A DNA stretch of 64,000 nt from Notospermus geniculatus (Eukaryota > Nemertea > Pilidiophora > Heteronemertea > Lineidae): the NCBI GenBank assembly GCA_002633025.1, contig NMRB01000599.1, positions 68,224 through 132,223 of the forward strand, in the 5' to 3' direction. This document shows, one piece after another, positions 39,183-54,400 of this stretch. The translations under genes were made by a program, and so were the position numbers. Within the stretch, counting starts at the first letter, position 1; each line of letters begins with the position of its first letter. The notes under the pieces are model-generated. The model was given only the letters and a program-made list of their open reading frames with translations. It searched no databases and was not told the DNA's origin.

Positions 39183-39437
39183 TACATTAAGCATACACCG
39201 GTACTCAATACTGACCAAATTTTGGAAGCCTACAGGTTGGTGATATTTATGAAATGCATAAGATGACAAATGATGAGCCACTGTCATGGGGGGATTGTAT
39301 ACCTCAACAACGTGGCACTTGGTCCAACTGCCTCATCGCTTTTGGACCGTTTGCTGGAAAAAAGAAAAACTTTTGTTAAATCAAATCTTCTCAACAAATT
39401 GAATTCGTGTATTCGTCTGAATTCGTGTATTCATCCT

Positions 39438-39476
39438 TTACTGCTCTGTCAAAATTTTGATATTATGAGCAGTTTT
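39438..39476 (-). CDS. Candidate last coding exon of the SVOP-like gene
   Basis: After the phase-0 donor at 39704, an acceptor with a pyrimidine-rich tract (TTTCTCTTGTATTTTGGCAG) precedes a phase-0 stretch [12 protein letters not shown] and a stop (TAA at 39440-39438). A competing acceptor just upstream in transcript order would give only three residues. The C-terminal tail is not conserved enough to choose, so this is a positional guess. Confidence 0.3.
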   Translation of the reverse strand, partial: KTAHNIKILTEQ

Positions 39477-42400
39477 CTGCCAAAATACAAGAGAAATTTC
39501 AAAGAGATGCCTGAAACACCTGTAACCACTAGGCCTACTAGTATGCAGTTGAAGTATTACACAGCACACACTGTAGCATCATGAGAATGAAACTATTATT
39601 GAAAATACTGAGAGTAGGCTAATAGACTGACAAATAGTAACTCATGAGGCACCATAGCCTAATGGAAATCACCCAAAAAAAACTTCAATAGGAGAGATAC
39701 TCACCGGCATTTCCCTGCCCTTTGTTTCAATTGGCAAGACCATAGAGATGACGGCACATATACAGCAAACACCTCCATAGACATAAACTGTACCTCTTGG
39801 AAACTGATTTAGCAAGACCTACAAAAAGACAAAGCGGAGGAATAAATGAATCAAAATGTTTATCTTTCAAAATTTTAATGACAACAAGAGCTTGGTCTGC
39901 ACTAACATCTCAAGGACATTTTCAGGTGCTGTTCTACACAATTTTTAACAGAGTGTACAAAAGAATAAGGTACCTGAGAGACAAAAGGTGTTATCATCGC
40001 ACCTATCCTGGCCATGGCACTGTTCACCCCTAAACCTAACGAACGAACTGTAGTTGGATAAACCTGGAAAAAACATGGGATGCCCATAATGAGTTTTGAC
40101 AGAGAGTTGAGCAGTTAGAAAATCAATCCTAGTTAGAAAATCAATCCTAGTTGGAAAATCAATCCTAGTTGGAAAATCAATCCTATAGTTAGAAAATCAA
40201 TCCTAGTTGGAAAATCAATCATCACACAGTAACCTACAGATCGTACAGAATTATACAACTTAGAATGTTACTCCAAGTCATTTTAATAAAGAATATCCAT
40301 ATCCATACTTTTAATAACTGCGCCAAATCATGAATGCCATCTGCATACAATTTACGGAAGAATCATAATCATTTGGTTCATGCTGAGCTGCATGTACCGG
40401 TACTGATGGTAATTTCAGTTCCTTCTTTAATTGCTAGGTGTCTCTCACGTCATTCTCAGTTGCGTGTGAAAAGTTCACTTCTGCTCCAGCACTACAGGGG
40501 ACAGAAAGGTAGGCACTGAAGGGTAGGTTAGACTCACCTCTGTTGTATAGATATATGCAGACAAAAACATTCCAGTGCAGAATGAACGAACAGCTAAAGA
40601 TATCCCTGTCAGGACACCTCTGGTTGTACATATCTGAAGTAGTAGGAAACCGATACCCGCACCTAAACAATTCAATGCCATGCACTTCTTACGGCCGACG
40701 AGATCTAGCAGGAAAAAGTTGACTGGAATGCCTGAAATTGAAAATAAAGAGATAAACTTTAGATACAGTGGAGAGTCTCTACTGAGGGCACTTTCCTGAG
40801 TGACAGGTGTGTCCTTAATTGAGAGGTGTCTCTATCACAGAGGTCAAAATGAACAGCAATCACCATTTTGGGCTAAGCTTCTTGAAATAGGCCTACAGTG
40901 GAATGTCACAAGTATGAAGGACACATTTGTGATTGACAGATGCTGTCTCTTAATTGATATAATAAGTTACCTGATTACAGAGATCAAACTGGTGTCCCGT
41001 AAAAATAGGTGTCCTCCTGACAGAGCCACTGGGATTTTTCATTGTATCAGTTTGAAAATCAGTAGGATCACCTCCAACCAAAACAACAGAATGCACATTA
41101 GAACAGTTCTTTATAGATTTCACTAAACTTGACCAATACATGTAGCTCAGACTTCTTCTGGGGGGGGGGGCATTTTTGTGACTATTTTAGAGAAATAGAA
41201 ACTAATACATACTGATGAATTCTCCCATGGCAGAGATGATCATTGTTATATAATCATCGTGAGTTAACTGCTTACAGTTCCACGCACAGGAGTAATGATG
41301 AACTGGCAAGCTGTGGTTACCCTCAACTGAAACGAATAGAGGGATGCAAATTGGTGAAGCTACTGAGACAGAATCAGAGGAATCCTAGGGGATCGAGAAC
41401 GTACAACAACACAACAACATATGTGACCCGCTCTGGTGAAAAGAGTCACATGTCGCTCAGAAGGTCAGCCTAAGCACTTTGAGAGCTTTAACAGCTGGGT
41501 AGAGCACTACATAAACCACACTGTAAGATAGACATTGGTGCTGAAAAATATCTCACTGCAACTAACGGTACCTTTTGAAACAGCAGGACTAGCTTCACAA
41601 TGTGTCTGGAATTTTTCTATTTCAGAGCTTCCCAGCACCATTCCATAATAGCTGAACGCCGAGGAAAACCATATTAATATCAGCAGGACGGTTGTTACCC
41701 AATATTCTCTTGAGAAGATATCACGGAAGGATCCACGACCGTGCTGAAAAGAGATTTGGAGAAATGAGGATTGAGGACTGATCACCATGACAGAAGAGTA
41801 ACCCATGTCAAGAATGAATCCTGGGCGTGATGCTAAAAACCGGGGTTACTCACTGGCTCCTAGAGGTTAAAAGCCATTCTCTCAGTTGACTGTTCAATCA
41901 CAGATGAACCAAACATCGTACCCAGTCAAGAGGATCCATTAGCACTCACCCTGTCAATGTCTGTATGACAATTTCAGAATATCTTACGAACTTACAAAAA
42001 TTCTGAAACCATACAGAAACTCTGTAACATCGGTGTTCATATCTATGAAACAGAGATATCGGGCGGCTTGTTTACTTACATTTTTGGCAAAATTGGCCTC
42101 AGCTGTGGAAGGGTTAATGACACTCACCTGCTTTTCTTCAATAAGTTCTCCCTCTGGTAGTGCTGTTTTGTTCAATTCAGCAGCTTTTTCGAGTATTTCT
42201 ACCGCTTCACGTTTCCTACCAGCAGCTACCAAGAAACGGGCAGACTCGGGAATGCACTAAAAATAGTGGGATAAATAGGTTGAAAATTCTTTTAAAGGGA
42301 TCTCAATATATTTTTCAGAAAATTGGCCTGAACATACTACAGGACTACTACTTATCAAATGTAACCTTGACTTTCACTTATCTCCAAAGCTGATACTTGT

Positions 42401-45400
42401 CAACAACAATCAAAAACTTTGGTTATAAGTTCATAGCGTAGGAAATCAGGTAAAAGTACTTACAAAACATAACAAAACACAGGAAATAACGAGCGGCATT
42501 GAAGAGAAGGCAACCAACCATCTCCAGCCCAGGGACGGGACGACGACAGATGCTAGTAGCACCTCAAATACAGAGCCTGCTGCCCAGTAAATCTAAGAAA
42601 TAAAAGTGTTAAAATTTGGTAAGATACAAACGGAGCATAATTTGATGGTTACGACTGCCTTGAATCATTTGTGTTTTTTGGATCCAAAAAAACACAAAAG
42701 ATTCAAGGCAGTCTGAATAGATTTAATTCCATGAGTAGGGCTGAGAGTGATTGAACAGGAGTATTCCAATTATCGGTACCATGTACTTGAAAATTCCTCG
42801 AGTCTTGGTGGAACCGAAGGGAGAATCCCAGTATTCTCGCAACAGTAAGAGTTCATTGTAATACTTATTCTTTTTTTGTACAATGTATTAACACCCCTTT
42901 GTGTGTTTGTTAACTATTGTGTATTTTAAATTTGGAGCCAAAGGTTTCTTTTGGTCATGTGATCAAGTTTGGTCACGTGATCCCTTGGGTGTGCCTAATA
43001 GTCACATGCTTTTTTATTCTTGTTTTTGGGCCCTATGGTTCAGGGCTTTCTTATTCTATCTTCTGTCTAAACCATGCATTAATCTTGTTCCATCATGAGC
43101 GAAAATGTGATGCCGTTGTTTGGATCAACAACTGTGGAGCCTTTTTGCGGACTTATGGGGAACAATTTTTGCTGTAAGTGTTTGTTTTGAGTTATATTTT
43201 TGAGACCCTCATTTTCCACTTAGGCCTGAATTTGTCTGCATATACATGTACACTGTATTCTTGTAGCCTTGTGCTTTCTATGCCTTGGCCTGCATGTCCT
43301 CAGTTTTCACCAGTACTCTGGACAGAGTTACCGGAAACCCTCATATGATAAATTTGGCAATGACTTCAATGTCATATTGTATTATCTGGTTAGTTCCTGA
43401 TACTAGTAGTTTTCTAATAATTGCTCTAGGTCTAAATGTAACTAAATGTATTCACCTGAATTTTCTTACGTACCTCTTTAGCCAATTGAATTTATACCGT
43501 TTTTATTTCCCTGTTTTCAGTAAACTGTAATTCAAGTAACTATGCGTCACTGTTTTACTGGTAGTTTGGCACCTCCCCCTGGCTCTCACACAATGGACAT
43601 TTTGATCACTTAGTTGTAGGCCTACATGACTACCGGTACATGTATATCAAAACCTTCATAGTAAAACGAGTGGGATGAGAAACTGATGGTAGGGTCGGTG
43701 GAACACTGGTCCAAAGTCTCCTAGCCCAAGAACCAGGGTTACAAACCTGATAGACTGTGAGTATTTTTGCTCTCCATTTGAAAGGAAGATACTCGGTGAA
43801 GAAAGTGAATCTGAAAGAGCAAAGAACCAATCATTAAGTCATTTTATCGAACAGATTCGCACACCAGCCTTAAATATTTTGAACTGGTCTTCCTAACTTG
43901 TCATTTAATGACCTTGCTGGCCATATGGGATATATAACCACACAGAATTTTTTTAATAGATTCGTGTTTATGCATCATGTCTCTCAAATTCTCAGCTCAG
44001 AAAAATACAGAAAGTAATTAATTTACTCATTCTGAAAAAACCCGAATACGAGTGAATGAATTTCAAGGACCAAATCAAGCAGCACTTTTTGAAAAAAAAT
44101 GTCACAATAAAACAAGAAGGATCAAGTCCCATCACCAACCTACCCTCGCCTAAAAATGCGGTAAAAAAGATTGAAGCTAGGCAAAGCATGATATGCAGGA
44201 AATGCTGCATGAAGGTTTTGGAAGCAAATCCTAGGCAGGCTCATGGCTGTTGTCGTGGAAGTGCTCCACCAATCAGATATGCTCAGTCCCAGCATTTATT
44301 TCCATGTCGCAGAGTTTCATGTACATTATGTATTTCAATAAGGAAAGTTGGGTAAAACGGGGGAGTGGCTTGAAACTGCAGGAGCAGTTTACCGATCAGA
44401 CAACAGAAACTGCAAAAAATATCCATCAGCTGTGTCAAGAAGTGCAACATATGGACAGTGTCATAATCTATCTGAAGCATGTTCAATCCTTCTACAGGGT
44501 CAAACATCTGACATCCAATCATGCCAATAGGAGCTGTCAGTCAGTTGACCAATCACCATGGCCCAATTCAATGCCCAGCCGACCCATTATAATGCTTGAT
44601 TGAGCACCAATCAACAGAATTTTCTTCTGTATTGGCCCGCCAGAACTTTGCTGCCATCTTTTGGCAATACGCGTGGCTGACTGCTCCTATTATTCAGTGA
44701 GAGTGGTAATGTTAGACCCGAATTCCTAAGGCTCACTTTGGAATTTTGATTACCCGGTACATGCATGGTGTCTTTTGCTTACAGGTGTGATGGTGTCTTC
44801 TGTTTTTAGCGCCGCATATTGTTCTGAAACTCAACTAACAGAGCAGACGCTAGAATGGGGATTCCCCATATTACAGAGTGTATTTCGTGTGGGTGATGAG
44901 TAGGGTGATAATACTAGGACGTCACGTGGCGTCCTGCACTATGTCAAGGCACACAGATGAAGACGTCATATGGCGCCCTACGCAGTTAATTGGTTAAAGA
45001 AGCAAGCTAACTAAGAAGTCTCACACTAGGCGCATGCACTATAGACCAGGTCACTGAATCGGGATCAATATTTACAGTGATTTTTGACTGTTATGGCAGC
45101 AGAGACCCTGTGACTTCCACTGATACTTTCTTACTCATGTTACTAGTGGAGAGCCCAGGGCCCATATTCATAAAACCTTGCTAGCCTAGTTGGTTGCTAG
45201 TGGTGTACATTGGCCTGTACAAAATGGGTAATTTAGTAAGTAACTAGGCCTAGCAAGGTTTTATGAATATGGACCCAGAGCTCCGAGTAAACATGTATCA
45301 AACATTGGGAATGTTGTATTGCAAAAGATGTAGTCACCAATGGAATTTTGGTAAAGTTTGAACTTGCAAAAGCCCACATCAATATACATGTAGGTCGTCA

Positions 45401-48400
45401 ACGACTCTGCCCATGGCTTATGGGACAAAGCATGGGTGCCAACACCCAGTGATTGTCGTGACGCTGTGCCATGACGTCAAGCGCTTCAACTGTTGTTACA
45501 GATCCCAACAGATTTAATGGAACTATAGTGTTACCTTCCCAGAAAGCTACTGCCCCTTCAAGCCCAGAGAAAAGTTACTGTGTTGATTATAAAAAGTACA
45601 TGTAGAGGTTACACTTAATACTTCAGTGCAACTACTTACGAAAATGACCCACCGGCAATGCCAACCCCAACCAATCCTCTTAACACATATATCCAAATTA
45701 AATTTGGGCTAAATGATGTTAAAATACCAGCATAGCAAATCCATATTGAGGAGAGCATTATGATCTGAAATGGAGAGCATTGAAATAACCGAACAAGAAT
45801 TCCACAGAAAAGATTTGCCAACTGGTCCAACAAAGTTGGCCTCAAGTAAACAAACAGCAAGTGTGCTTGTAGTGTATCATATTTGCCCAGCGTGAACTGG
45901 AATATGAGATTTGAATATAAATTGAAGCGTTACCAAAGGTTTTCACACATTGTACATTCTGTTGCAGTTGTTGAGAATAAAATGAACCTTCCTCGGCGAG
46001 ATAAATAGCAAGTACCCGGTACCAGTAACATAAGTATTGCATTTTTGTATGTTTCCCTCACAGCTGAAGCCACAGCATTATTGGCCCCGGTAAGAGACCA
46101 TCTCAAGCTACTCATGTTCCCCACTTGAATGGGGTCTTTTACTTGCCCTTGCAAAGGAACAAGGTACAAGGCACCACGGCTTACTGTCACACGCGATGGA
46201 CGTGAAGAGCCAGGAATGAAATCCCATATAGCCCGGGCTGGATTTGAACCCGCAACCTGCCGCTTGCTAGCAGACATCATAACCACACAGCTATCAGGGT
46301 AATAGAAGTTTTAGGTGGGGTCCTATCTCACAAATAAATACATGACCTTATTTAAATGATATTGACAACTGACAAATGATTTGACACATTAGGCCTAGAA
46401 AAATAAATTGTGTGTTTCTGGTCATCGGCGATTTCCAAAAATCGAGGGTCAGACGGTCGGGATTTTTTTTAATTTTCCATTTTTGGTACAGATAATTTTA
46501 TTGCAGCTACAGGGATTATACTAGCTAATGGTTATCTAGAAGCCAGGAACAGCCTCAAAAGCTGCTCTGGCATCCATGCCTAAAGGTCTAGAGAGCAAAA
46601 GAGATTAATTTTGGTAGATGTGATGCATTTTTGTGAGAAAAAAAAATTTTGTTTCCTGGCCAGTCAGAATTTTTGAGGGTCGGTCGGAAAATTACAAATG
46701 ACCGGAAACACACAATTTTTTTTTCTAGGCCTTACATCAATGCATAACTTCATATCAATCATTTGTTTGGAGATCTTTCTCATGTTTGTATTTTAATCAT
46801 CTGTTTCCGACCTTATAGTACCAGTACTGGTACATGCATTGTACGCCAATCGTCTGGCGTTGGCATGATAAATAGAGCAAAACAGCTGTGTCACCGAGAG
46901 GCCTATTATGATGACGACTAGAGTAAGGATCGATAAGGCAAAATTCAAAGCAAAATTCATGATAATCAATCCCTTATTGTTAAGTCCAAGCTGGCATTGT
47001 GTCCTAACAGGCCTAATAGATGTGGTCTCATCAGGCAAGGACCAATGAGGTGAACTTGCTGACATGCCATGCAGAGTCTCTTTAGTACTTGCTCAACATG
47101 CACTGGCGGCCTGGGGGGAGTGTCTGGAGGAAGTTGTACTTAAATACAGCTTGATATTTTACAATGTATGTACATCATGCCAGAAGACCTGGATCATGCG
47201 AATAACATAAAACTTCATAAATGCACTTCACTTTCTCCAGATATATCTAACGTGATTCAATAACGCCAGCCAGGTTTTGCAACACAGTTCTCCAACACAT
47301 GATGAGAACTACAGTTGTAAAGTCTCATTTACACAGGCCAATTCCATAAACTTATCCTATTCTCTCTCAACTTAATAGGGCCTTTTATGTGTCATTAAAG
47401 ACTCGCATTCAACTGTATAAGCCTAAATTTGGGGGAAGTATCGAGTGTTGTTACTCTCTTTAGCCTTTAGGTTAGGCTTAAATTCTTTTTATACCGGTAA
47501 TTGCATTTCTGAATACAACCCGATGGGTATTTATAAAGACAATACAGATGGGTATAAATCTTTGGAAATACACATTTCAAATTTACCACACTTAATCTCT
47601 CCTGACAAGCTTGAAATGCACAGGCACATGTCATGACCACCTCATGACATAAAATCTTTGGGCAAGAACTGAACCAGAGCGAATGTCCATGAGATTAACA
47701 CATTCCCCGCCATTGACGAGATTTTTCGTCAATTGCTTCAGGACGGTTCCCCGTCATTGACGAGAATTTCCGGCAATTGTAGTTACAGCCACCAACCGAT
47801 AGATGGACCCACTGGCGATCTTGTCTCACTGCGCTTTCGCCGATCTCATTGAACACGGCCTTGAAATAGGTGGAGGTTTGTTTGTATTGTAGTGTGGTTT
47901 AAACCAACATGGCGGCGCTCGGGAGGCGTTTTCTCCATTTTTTGCGAAAAAACGTGTGTATTTGTGAAAATAGAAAGTTTTCTAAAGCTTGTGGAAAGGA
48001 AGTGGTTGGACTTAGAACAAGATGGTTTGTGGTATCAGAAACAACGAGCTATGATCTTTCTATTGACATGTTCTTTGTTCCCATATCTCAAGTGATAAAT
48101 TTTCTAGAGAAATTTGAAATTTGATAAAAATCGCTAAAATGCTGGCGCTGGCTAGTTACTTTTTAAAAAAATGCTGGCGGGGAATGTGTTAAATGGGACT
48201 TTATATGAAGTCATGAAGACATAAAAGATGCACACAGCTGTGCGAGTGGAATGACAGGCCAACAGCAATCACTACGGTTATAAGTTTAGTCAAACACGTA
48301 CATCTTCTGCAGGAGGAAATTGAATATGATCAGATAAATCATTTCCTACAGGTGTTAAATACACAATTCAGGAACAGCAGGGATTATCAAATGAACTATT

Positions 48401-51400
48401 ATAAATCTTTGCTGCAGTTTATGGGAGTTATTCATAACATTTTCTGTTGTTGGTTGTCCCACACTGAGTCGAGGGATGGACACAATATTGATGCATAATG
48501 GAACCCCTCCATCAAGGGCACGCTTTCGGTTGACAATTGCCAAAATTAAGAGGTGTCCTATAAACAGCCCAAATGAGGGGTCCCGGAGGGGGGGGGGCCC
48601 AAAGAAATTTGTTTAAAGAGGGAATGCCAAACCCTGAAGCCACATCTGCACTTCAAAATCCTCAAATCAGCTCCAAAATATCTTTTAAAATAACCTCAGA
48701 AGTAATGAGTACCGTAATTTTTCAGTATACAGGCAAACGAATCACCGGCCTGGGCGGATGCACGATTTCGGAAAAGAGGGGGCGCACTGTGCTAGAAACA
48801 TTTAAATCAGTGGTGAATTTCAATAATTTGTTCCAAATTTCAGAATGTCAATTTTACAGATTTGTTTGCCGAAAGGGGGTGGACGCCAGGTGCGCCCCCT
48901 GGATCTGCGCTGACTAGCCCTATAAAAAGTGACGTGTAGGCCTGCATTAGGCATTCCCAAACAAGTCCTCTTTGTAAACAAGGGTGTCTGATGTGGAATG
49001 GAATCTAAAGGCCTGCAATTGAACGTATTAAGGAGGTGACACCAACAGGTGCTCAATATTGCCTCAGCACCACACTGACAACCCAAGCCCCGCCCTCCAG
49101 TCCAGGTACTGCTCAACAGACATGACAGATGGTTTGTGTAAACAAATGTGAACCTTACCACCTACCAGTTGGAAAAAAGACAATACCGGTACTTAGTACA
49201 TTTTAGAGTGCCGAGTCTTGGTATTAATCCAAAAGATGACATCATTGCTGCAACCTAGGTGGTAATGTAATTTTACTTGAAAACTGCATCACCGGCACAT
49301 CATTCGTACGCAAACCTTTGGCACTCTGCGTCATGATGCACTTCCCAATACCGGGTGTATTGGGAAACAGCACTGAGGTGGTTAACCCAATAGAGCTGCC
49401 TACTTTTTTTCGCCCTTTCCATCTGTAGCTTACACTGCCCTGAACCGCCACAAAATTCCACTACATTATGTTGAATAGAAAGATGTGTAATGAGTCAAGG
49501 GGGTTTATGGCGGTATTGGGGTCTGGCGACATGGCAGTTTTGTGATGCTCCTGATCAATGGTCATTTAATTATGGACCGCCCGCCAAACTGCTATTTCCC
49601 ATAACAGTTCAACTTCTGAGTACCGTATCACGATTCTCACTCCAGTGTCCTTTATAAGAGGATACGTACCGGCCATCTGCCGTATTTATCACACCAAGAT
49701 CCCCAGACTGGTGCCATCACGAACATGCCAGTGAATACAACCTGAAAGGCAAGTTGAGATATTTTTTTTATTTGCAACCTCTGGGCGAGGCCTGTTTATT
49801 TCTCTTCTTAGTACAATTTGTTTCAGTACCCTCTTGGGGTCGACATCAGTCGGCAGGGTCCCCGCCAGAGGGTACTTTGGGTACAAATATAGTACCCTAA
49901 AGAAATTTGAGGGTACGATATAGTACCCTGAAAAAAATCACTTCAGTAATGTTTTTCTTAAATTTGTTACATTTCAAATGCAACTTTCATGCAGAAGGAA
50001 GACTAGTTTTGCATTTTGGAGTGTAAAAAATGACTCTGGAGGCCATTATTAAGGCCACACTTTTTATATTTATTGGATTACGGATTTTTCAGGCCGAAAC
50101 CTATGTAGGAGGGGAGGGAATAAAAATAAAAATAAAATACAAAAATCTTTGACTTTTTAATTTTTTCCCTAGTGTTACGTGCTATGCGTCAGAGAAATTC
50201 AAGGGGGAGGGAATAAAAAAAGTAAAATGTGGTAAAAAAGAAATAAAACCTTTTATTGATGCAACAGTAGAACAAGAGATAGGGCCTACATAGGGGCCTA
50301 TATCCTGAAAATACAGGGCGTCAGCATTTAAATATCTTTTACGTTGCACCTAGTGGTCGGCGGGGAAAAAACAAGAACACAAAATAGACCATCGGGAATT
50401 TTATTTTTTTTCAACATTTTCAAAAAACCTGGGGGGCGGATCCGTAATCCAATAAATAAAAAAAGTGTGGCCTAACAGAAGAAAAAAATTTGAAAAAAAA
50501 AATTTTTTCAAAAATTTTTTTTCTTCTCCCCCCCAGGTCGTACCCTGGAAAAAAATCCTGGCGGAAACCCTGGTCGGATACTTAGATTACATGAAGTATA
50601 CATAGTACAATCGAAATTCAACATGCAACAGGGTATGATACTTTTTGGGCACCGAGTATAAATTGGAAATTGTAGTTTAATACACCATTTAGAAAATAGC
50701 ACCTTTTTCACATTGAAAAGTTGAGATATGCAGTCTTTTGTCTAAAGTATGCTTGCACACTGCAGCAATTTAATTCTCTTAGACATTAGCTGGATAATAG
50801 TGTGATAGTTTCAGTGTAAGGCCTGCTTTTTGGTCACAGTGCGGAAAAGAACAATGCTTTTGAGCGTTTCTGCGGACGGAAACCCGCCAATGGAAAGCAG
50901 GCCTTATAGTTTCTTTTGATATCTTACAGTTGTGATAAGCGCGACCTGCCAGTCTCTGAGCATCCACTCGCACTGTAGGATGGGGGAGAGGACGGAAAGG
51001 AGTAACATCTCCAGGGCATCAGCTGCCTAAAATGACAAAAGGCTGGATGTTACCATCTAAATCACTGGTAAGACCACGGACCTGTATACTGACACTTCTT
51101 GATAATAGAAAGTTACTGGAATATTACCGGTATAGTGAGCTTTCACAACTGCCAGGTAAGGCCATCGAGAACGTTCTATTTTTTGGGTTTCTTCAGAATA
51201 GAATGTACTCGTACATGTAGGTCTATCAGGACAATCGTGAAAACTCGGTATTAATAGCAGAAGATACCAACTATTTTATCCACCATTTTAAAGGCATTAC
51301 ATGCTTACGGAAAATATTCCCACGACGGCCATGATGCGTAACTGGAAGGACCCGAATCCAATCTTTTCCACAGCATTGTCAACTGTGTAGTAGTTTACAT

Positions 51401-54400
51401 CTTCATCATCTGATCCTTCTTTTTTACCTGTCGTAACATACAAAACAAGAAAGATCACTACAACATGGACATTTTGATTTTGTGATATTTGAGACTGTCA
51501 AATGTCAAATTGAGACTGACAATCGGCAGAAAGGTCATCATGGACTACATTCATCATTGCACCAAAGAACTCTTCAGTCCATCTTGAATAGTTTGAACCC
51601 CAAAATATGGTGGACTATAAATATCTAATGGGTGCATGACACTTTTCACTGTAGCCAAAGTACTGTAAAGCAAGATAATTTCGCGGCTGGAAATTTTCAC
51701 GAATCAAGATTTATAGACGTATTTGCGGCAGGATATTTTCGCGAGTCTCTGCCATTTTTTTCCAGTTTTTTTCACGGAGCATATTTATCACTTGCCTGTA
51801 TTTATATATTTGCGACAGGAAATTTTCGTGACTCATACACTCCCGCGAAATTCGCGAAAATTTCCTGCACGCGAAATTTTCCTGCTTTACAGTAGTGCAC
51901 TCTTTTAGGAAGTAGTTTTTCATTTCTTTTGAGTGAAGTTAAGATTATTCTGAGTGATGCTAAGAAAGAGTTTTTGGCCAGATGTGTATTTGAGCAGTTG
52001 AAGTATTATAGACTTTAATAGACAAATGGAACATCTCATCAGTCAATAATCTGCCATACACATGTACACTACATGTACCAAGTCTACCGGTACATGTAAA
52101 TTTAAGTTTACTTTTGCAGTGCAAAAGCACCAGAGTCTGCAAATCAAAATCAGTCCATACTGAGTAAATCTGGCTCTTTGTTGTTCTTATGAACACCACC
52201 CAACAGCTGCTGCTGCCTTGTCATGCAAACATCAAGTATTATTTAGAGGTGAAGTAATTCATACCCAGAAGTCATCTGTTTGCAATTGATTGTCGAGAAA
52301 ATTTACATGAAACATAGCCTGATAAAGGCACAATTATAACTCCTTGAAAATGGTCCTTATCTTCATGCATTACATATCGAGAACTGAGCACGAAATTCAC
52401 CCAGCATTATTAGCTCTACATTACATGTAGCTTGTCCACAGACATGATAGACTAACTTTGGGCAAACATAGATAGTGTACGGGTACCGGTACATATGAGT
52501 AGGATGAAACCAGCGTGCCTGTAAAAAGGCCCGTAAAAAGGCCCTGCACTCTGTGTTCATTCACTCTTCCAAAATTCTAGGAAAAACAGTTCCTTGATGC
52601 TTTTACAGCAGTAAAGCCGGTGACAGACTGGCGCGTCCGGCAGGCGTTCCACCAATCAGATTCTTCGGCAGGTGTTTCGGTCTGCGTTACCGCCTGCCTG
52701 ATTGGTTGAATGCTTTCCGATGCGTTGTTTACGCGCCAGTCTGTCACCGCCTTAAGATACTTTATTTGGAACACTTGTCAATGTCCTGGTGCCGAAGTAA
52801 TTCAGCCAAATGCCGAATAAACAACAAAGGACATGAAATCAAATTAGGAAATCTGGAAAAATGCACAATGCAACAAATAAAGGCAATGGCTGGTATTCAT
52901 AAAAGTCAGCAATTTGAACAGCGAAATCCAATGTGGTAAAAGTACTGCAAAACTTGAAGTTAAAGCATGCTTGCTTTTATGAATATCAGCCATTACCATA
53001 TTGCGGGAAAATCTGAATGAGTTGCCCAGTGACATATACAGGAATACCCTGGTGTTCGGACTCATCGCAAACTCTGACCCACCACTGCTGCAACCTAGGT
53101 GGAAGTTAGCTACGTGACTGACGAAAACCGGCAGAAGCTCAGCATGCCCAATGAGTACCGTACAGTGGGTGAAGTGCCACAGACACTATGGGCTCGGTCT
53201 GTGACATTTCTATAGGATTGATGGTAAACTCTCAGGGAAGCTGTGAAGATTGAAGATTCGTTTAAATAACCTTACCCTTTCGTTTGACAAGAGATACTCC
53301 ATTTGAGCCATTTGCCTCATCACCACTTTGACTGCTATCATCAAAGGAATGATAATTCAACCGCTTAAAATTATTAAACATTTTGAAAGATAGGTTGAGA
53401 ATTTGTAATCAAACGTTTATCTGGCAAAACACTGGTGATCTGTGGTTTAATCCCCTGTCTTGTTTTGTAAATAGAAATCACATCCTATTAGATTAAATTG
53501 AATTAGAAACTGACATGTAGTTGGCTAATTCACAATCTCTCCAGGTCCTTGCCCGCTGAAGTATCATTTTGTTTCCGATTGGTTTAATATGACGATTCAA
53601 GGACAGCTGGATATCTCACATCCACCAACCAGCTTAATTCCCACATCTCAGAAAAGCCTCAACACCCGTCATATGTCCAAACAGTTATCAATCAAATACA
53701 ATAGGCCTAAATATGAAACAGCTGGTAAACTATTGATCATTGGAGAGATGGGAGATCAATCGATACTACCATTGATCGTCAACAGATTGTCTTTTTTTCT
53801 GCGGCCTGAAGACGCAGAACCCATTGTAGCAACTGCCATCTATCAAGTGATAAAGTGACTAAACATGCACCATGCTTCATGCCTCATTCTGCCACAAAAT
53901 GATCATATGATCATGGTGATGGTGTCATCCAACAGTCATTCATCAACCTGTTGTAAAGAGCAACTTGACTGAAATCTATATCAGATGTATCCAGGAAGAC
54001 TCCAATGCAAGTCTCTGACTGAGACATAAAAAGATGTGCCCACTTAATCCTGAGTCAGGCCCTGTAAGGAAGAGGCTGAATCAAGCCCTAAGGGAAAGCA
54101 GGAACTGGGAAAGCAGGGATATTCCAGAGCCCACCAAAGAAAAACAGGGAATCGCCCACCCCTTCATGTCAGGAATACAAATTTGGGAATCCAATCCACA
54201 ACCTGCTCAATCAAAGACAATTCAGATATCGTCAACTGATGTCTTTGTCTAGGTGTGAGACAGTGGTAGCCCTTATCGTCCATTAAAAACTGCCACCTGA
54301 ACCACCTATTATCACTTCAAAAAAAGGGAATTACCCACTCCATCATTCATGTCATTTGGAGAATAAAACTACAGAAAATACAAATCCACAAGCTCTGAGA

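Noticed and set aside
42901-43177. Plus-strand hydrophobic frames as a membrane protein
   Set aside because: Located in an SVOP-like intron, with no family similarity and no splice support. Probably chance in T-rich sequence.
46240-46297. Functional tRNA gene
   Set aside because: A and B boxes are present, but acceptor and anticodon stems do not close, and a SINE body follows directly.
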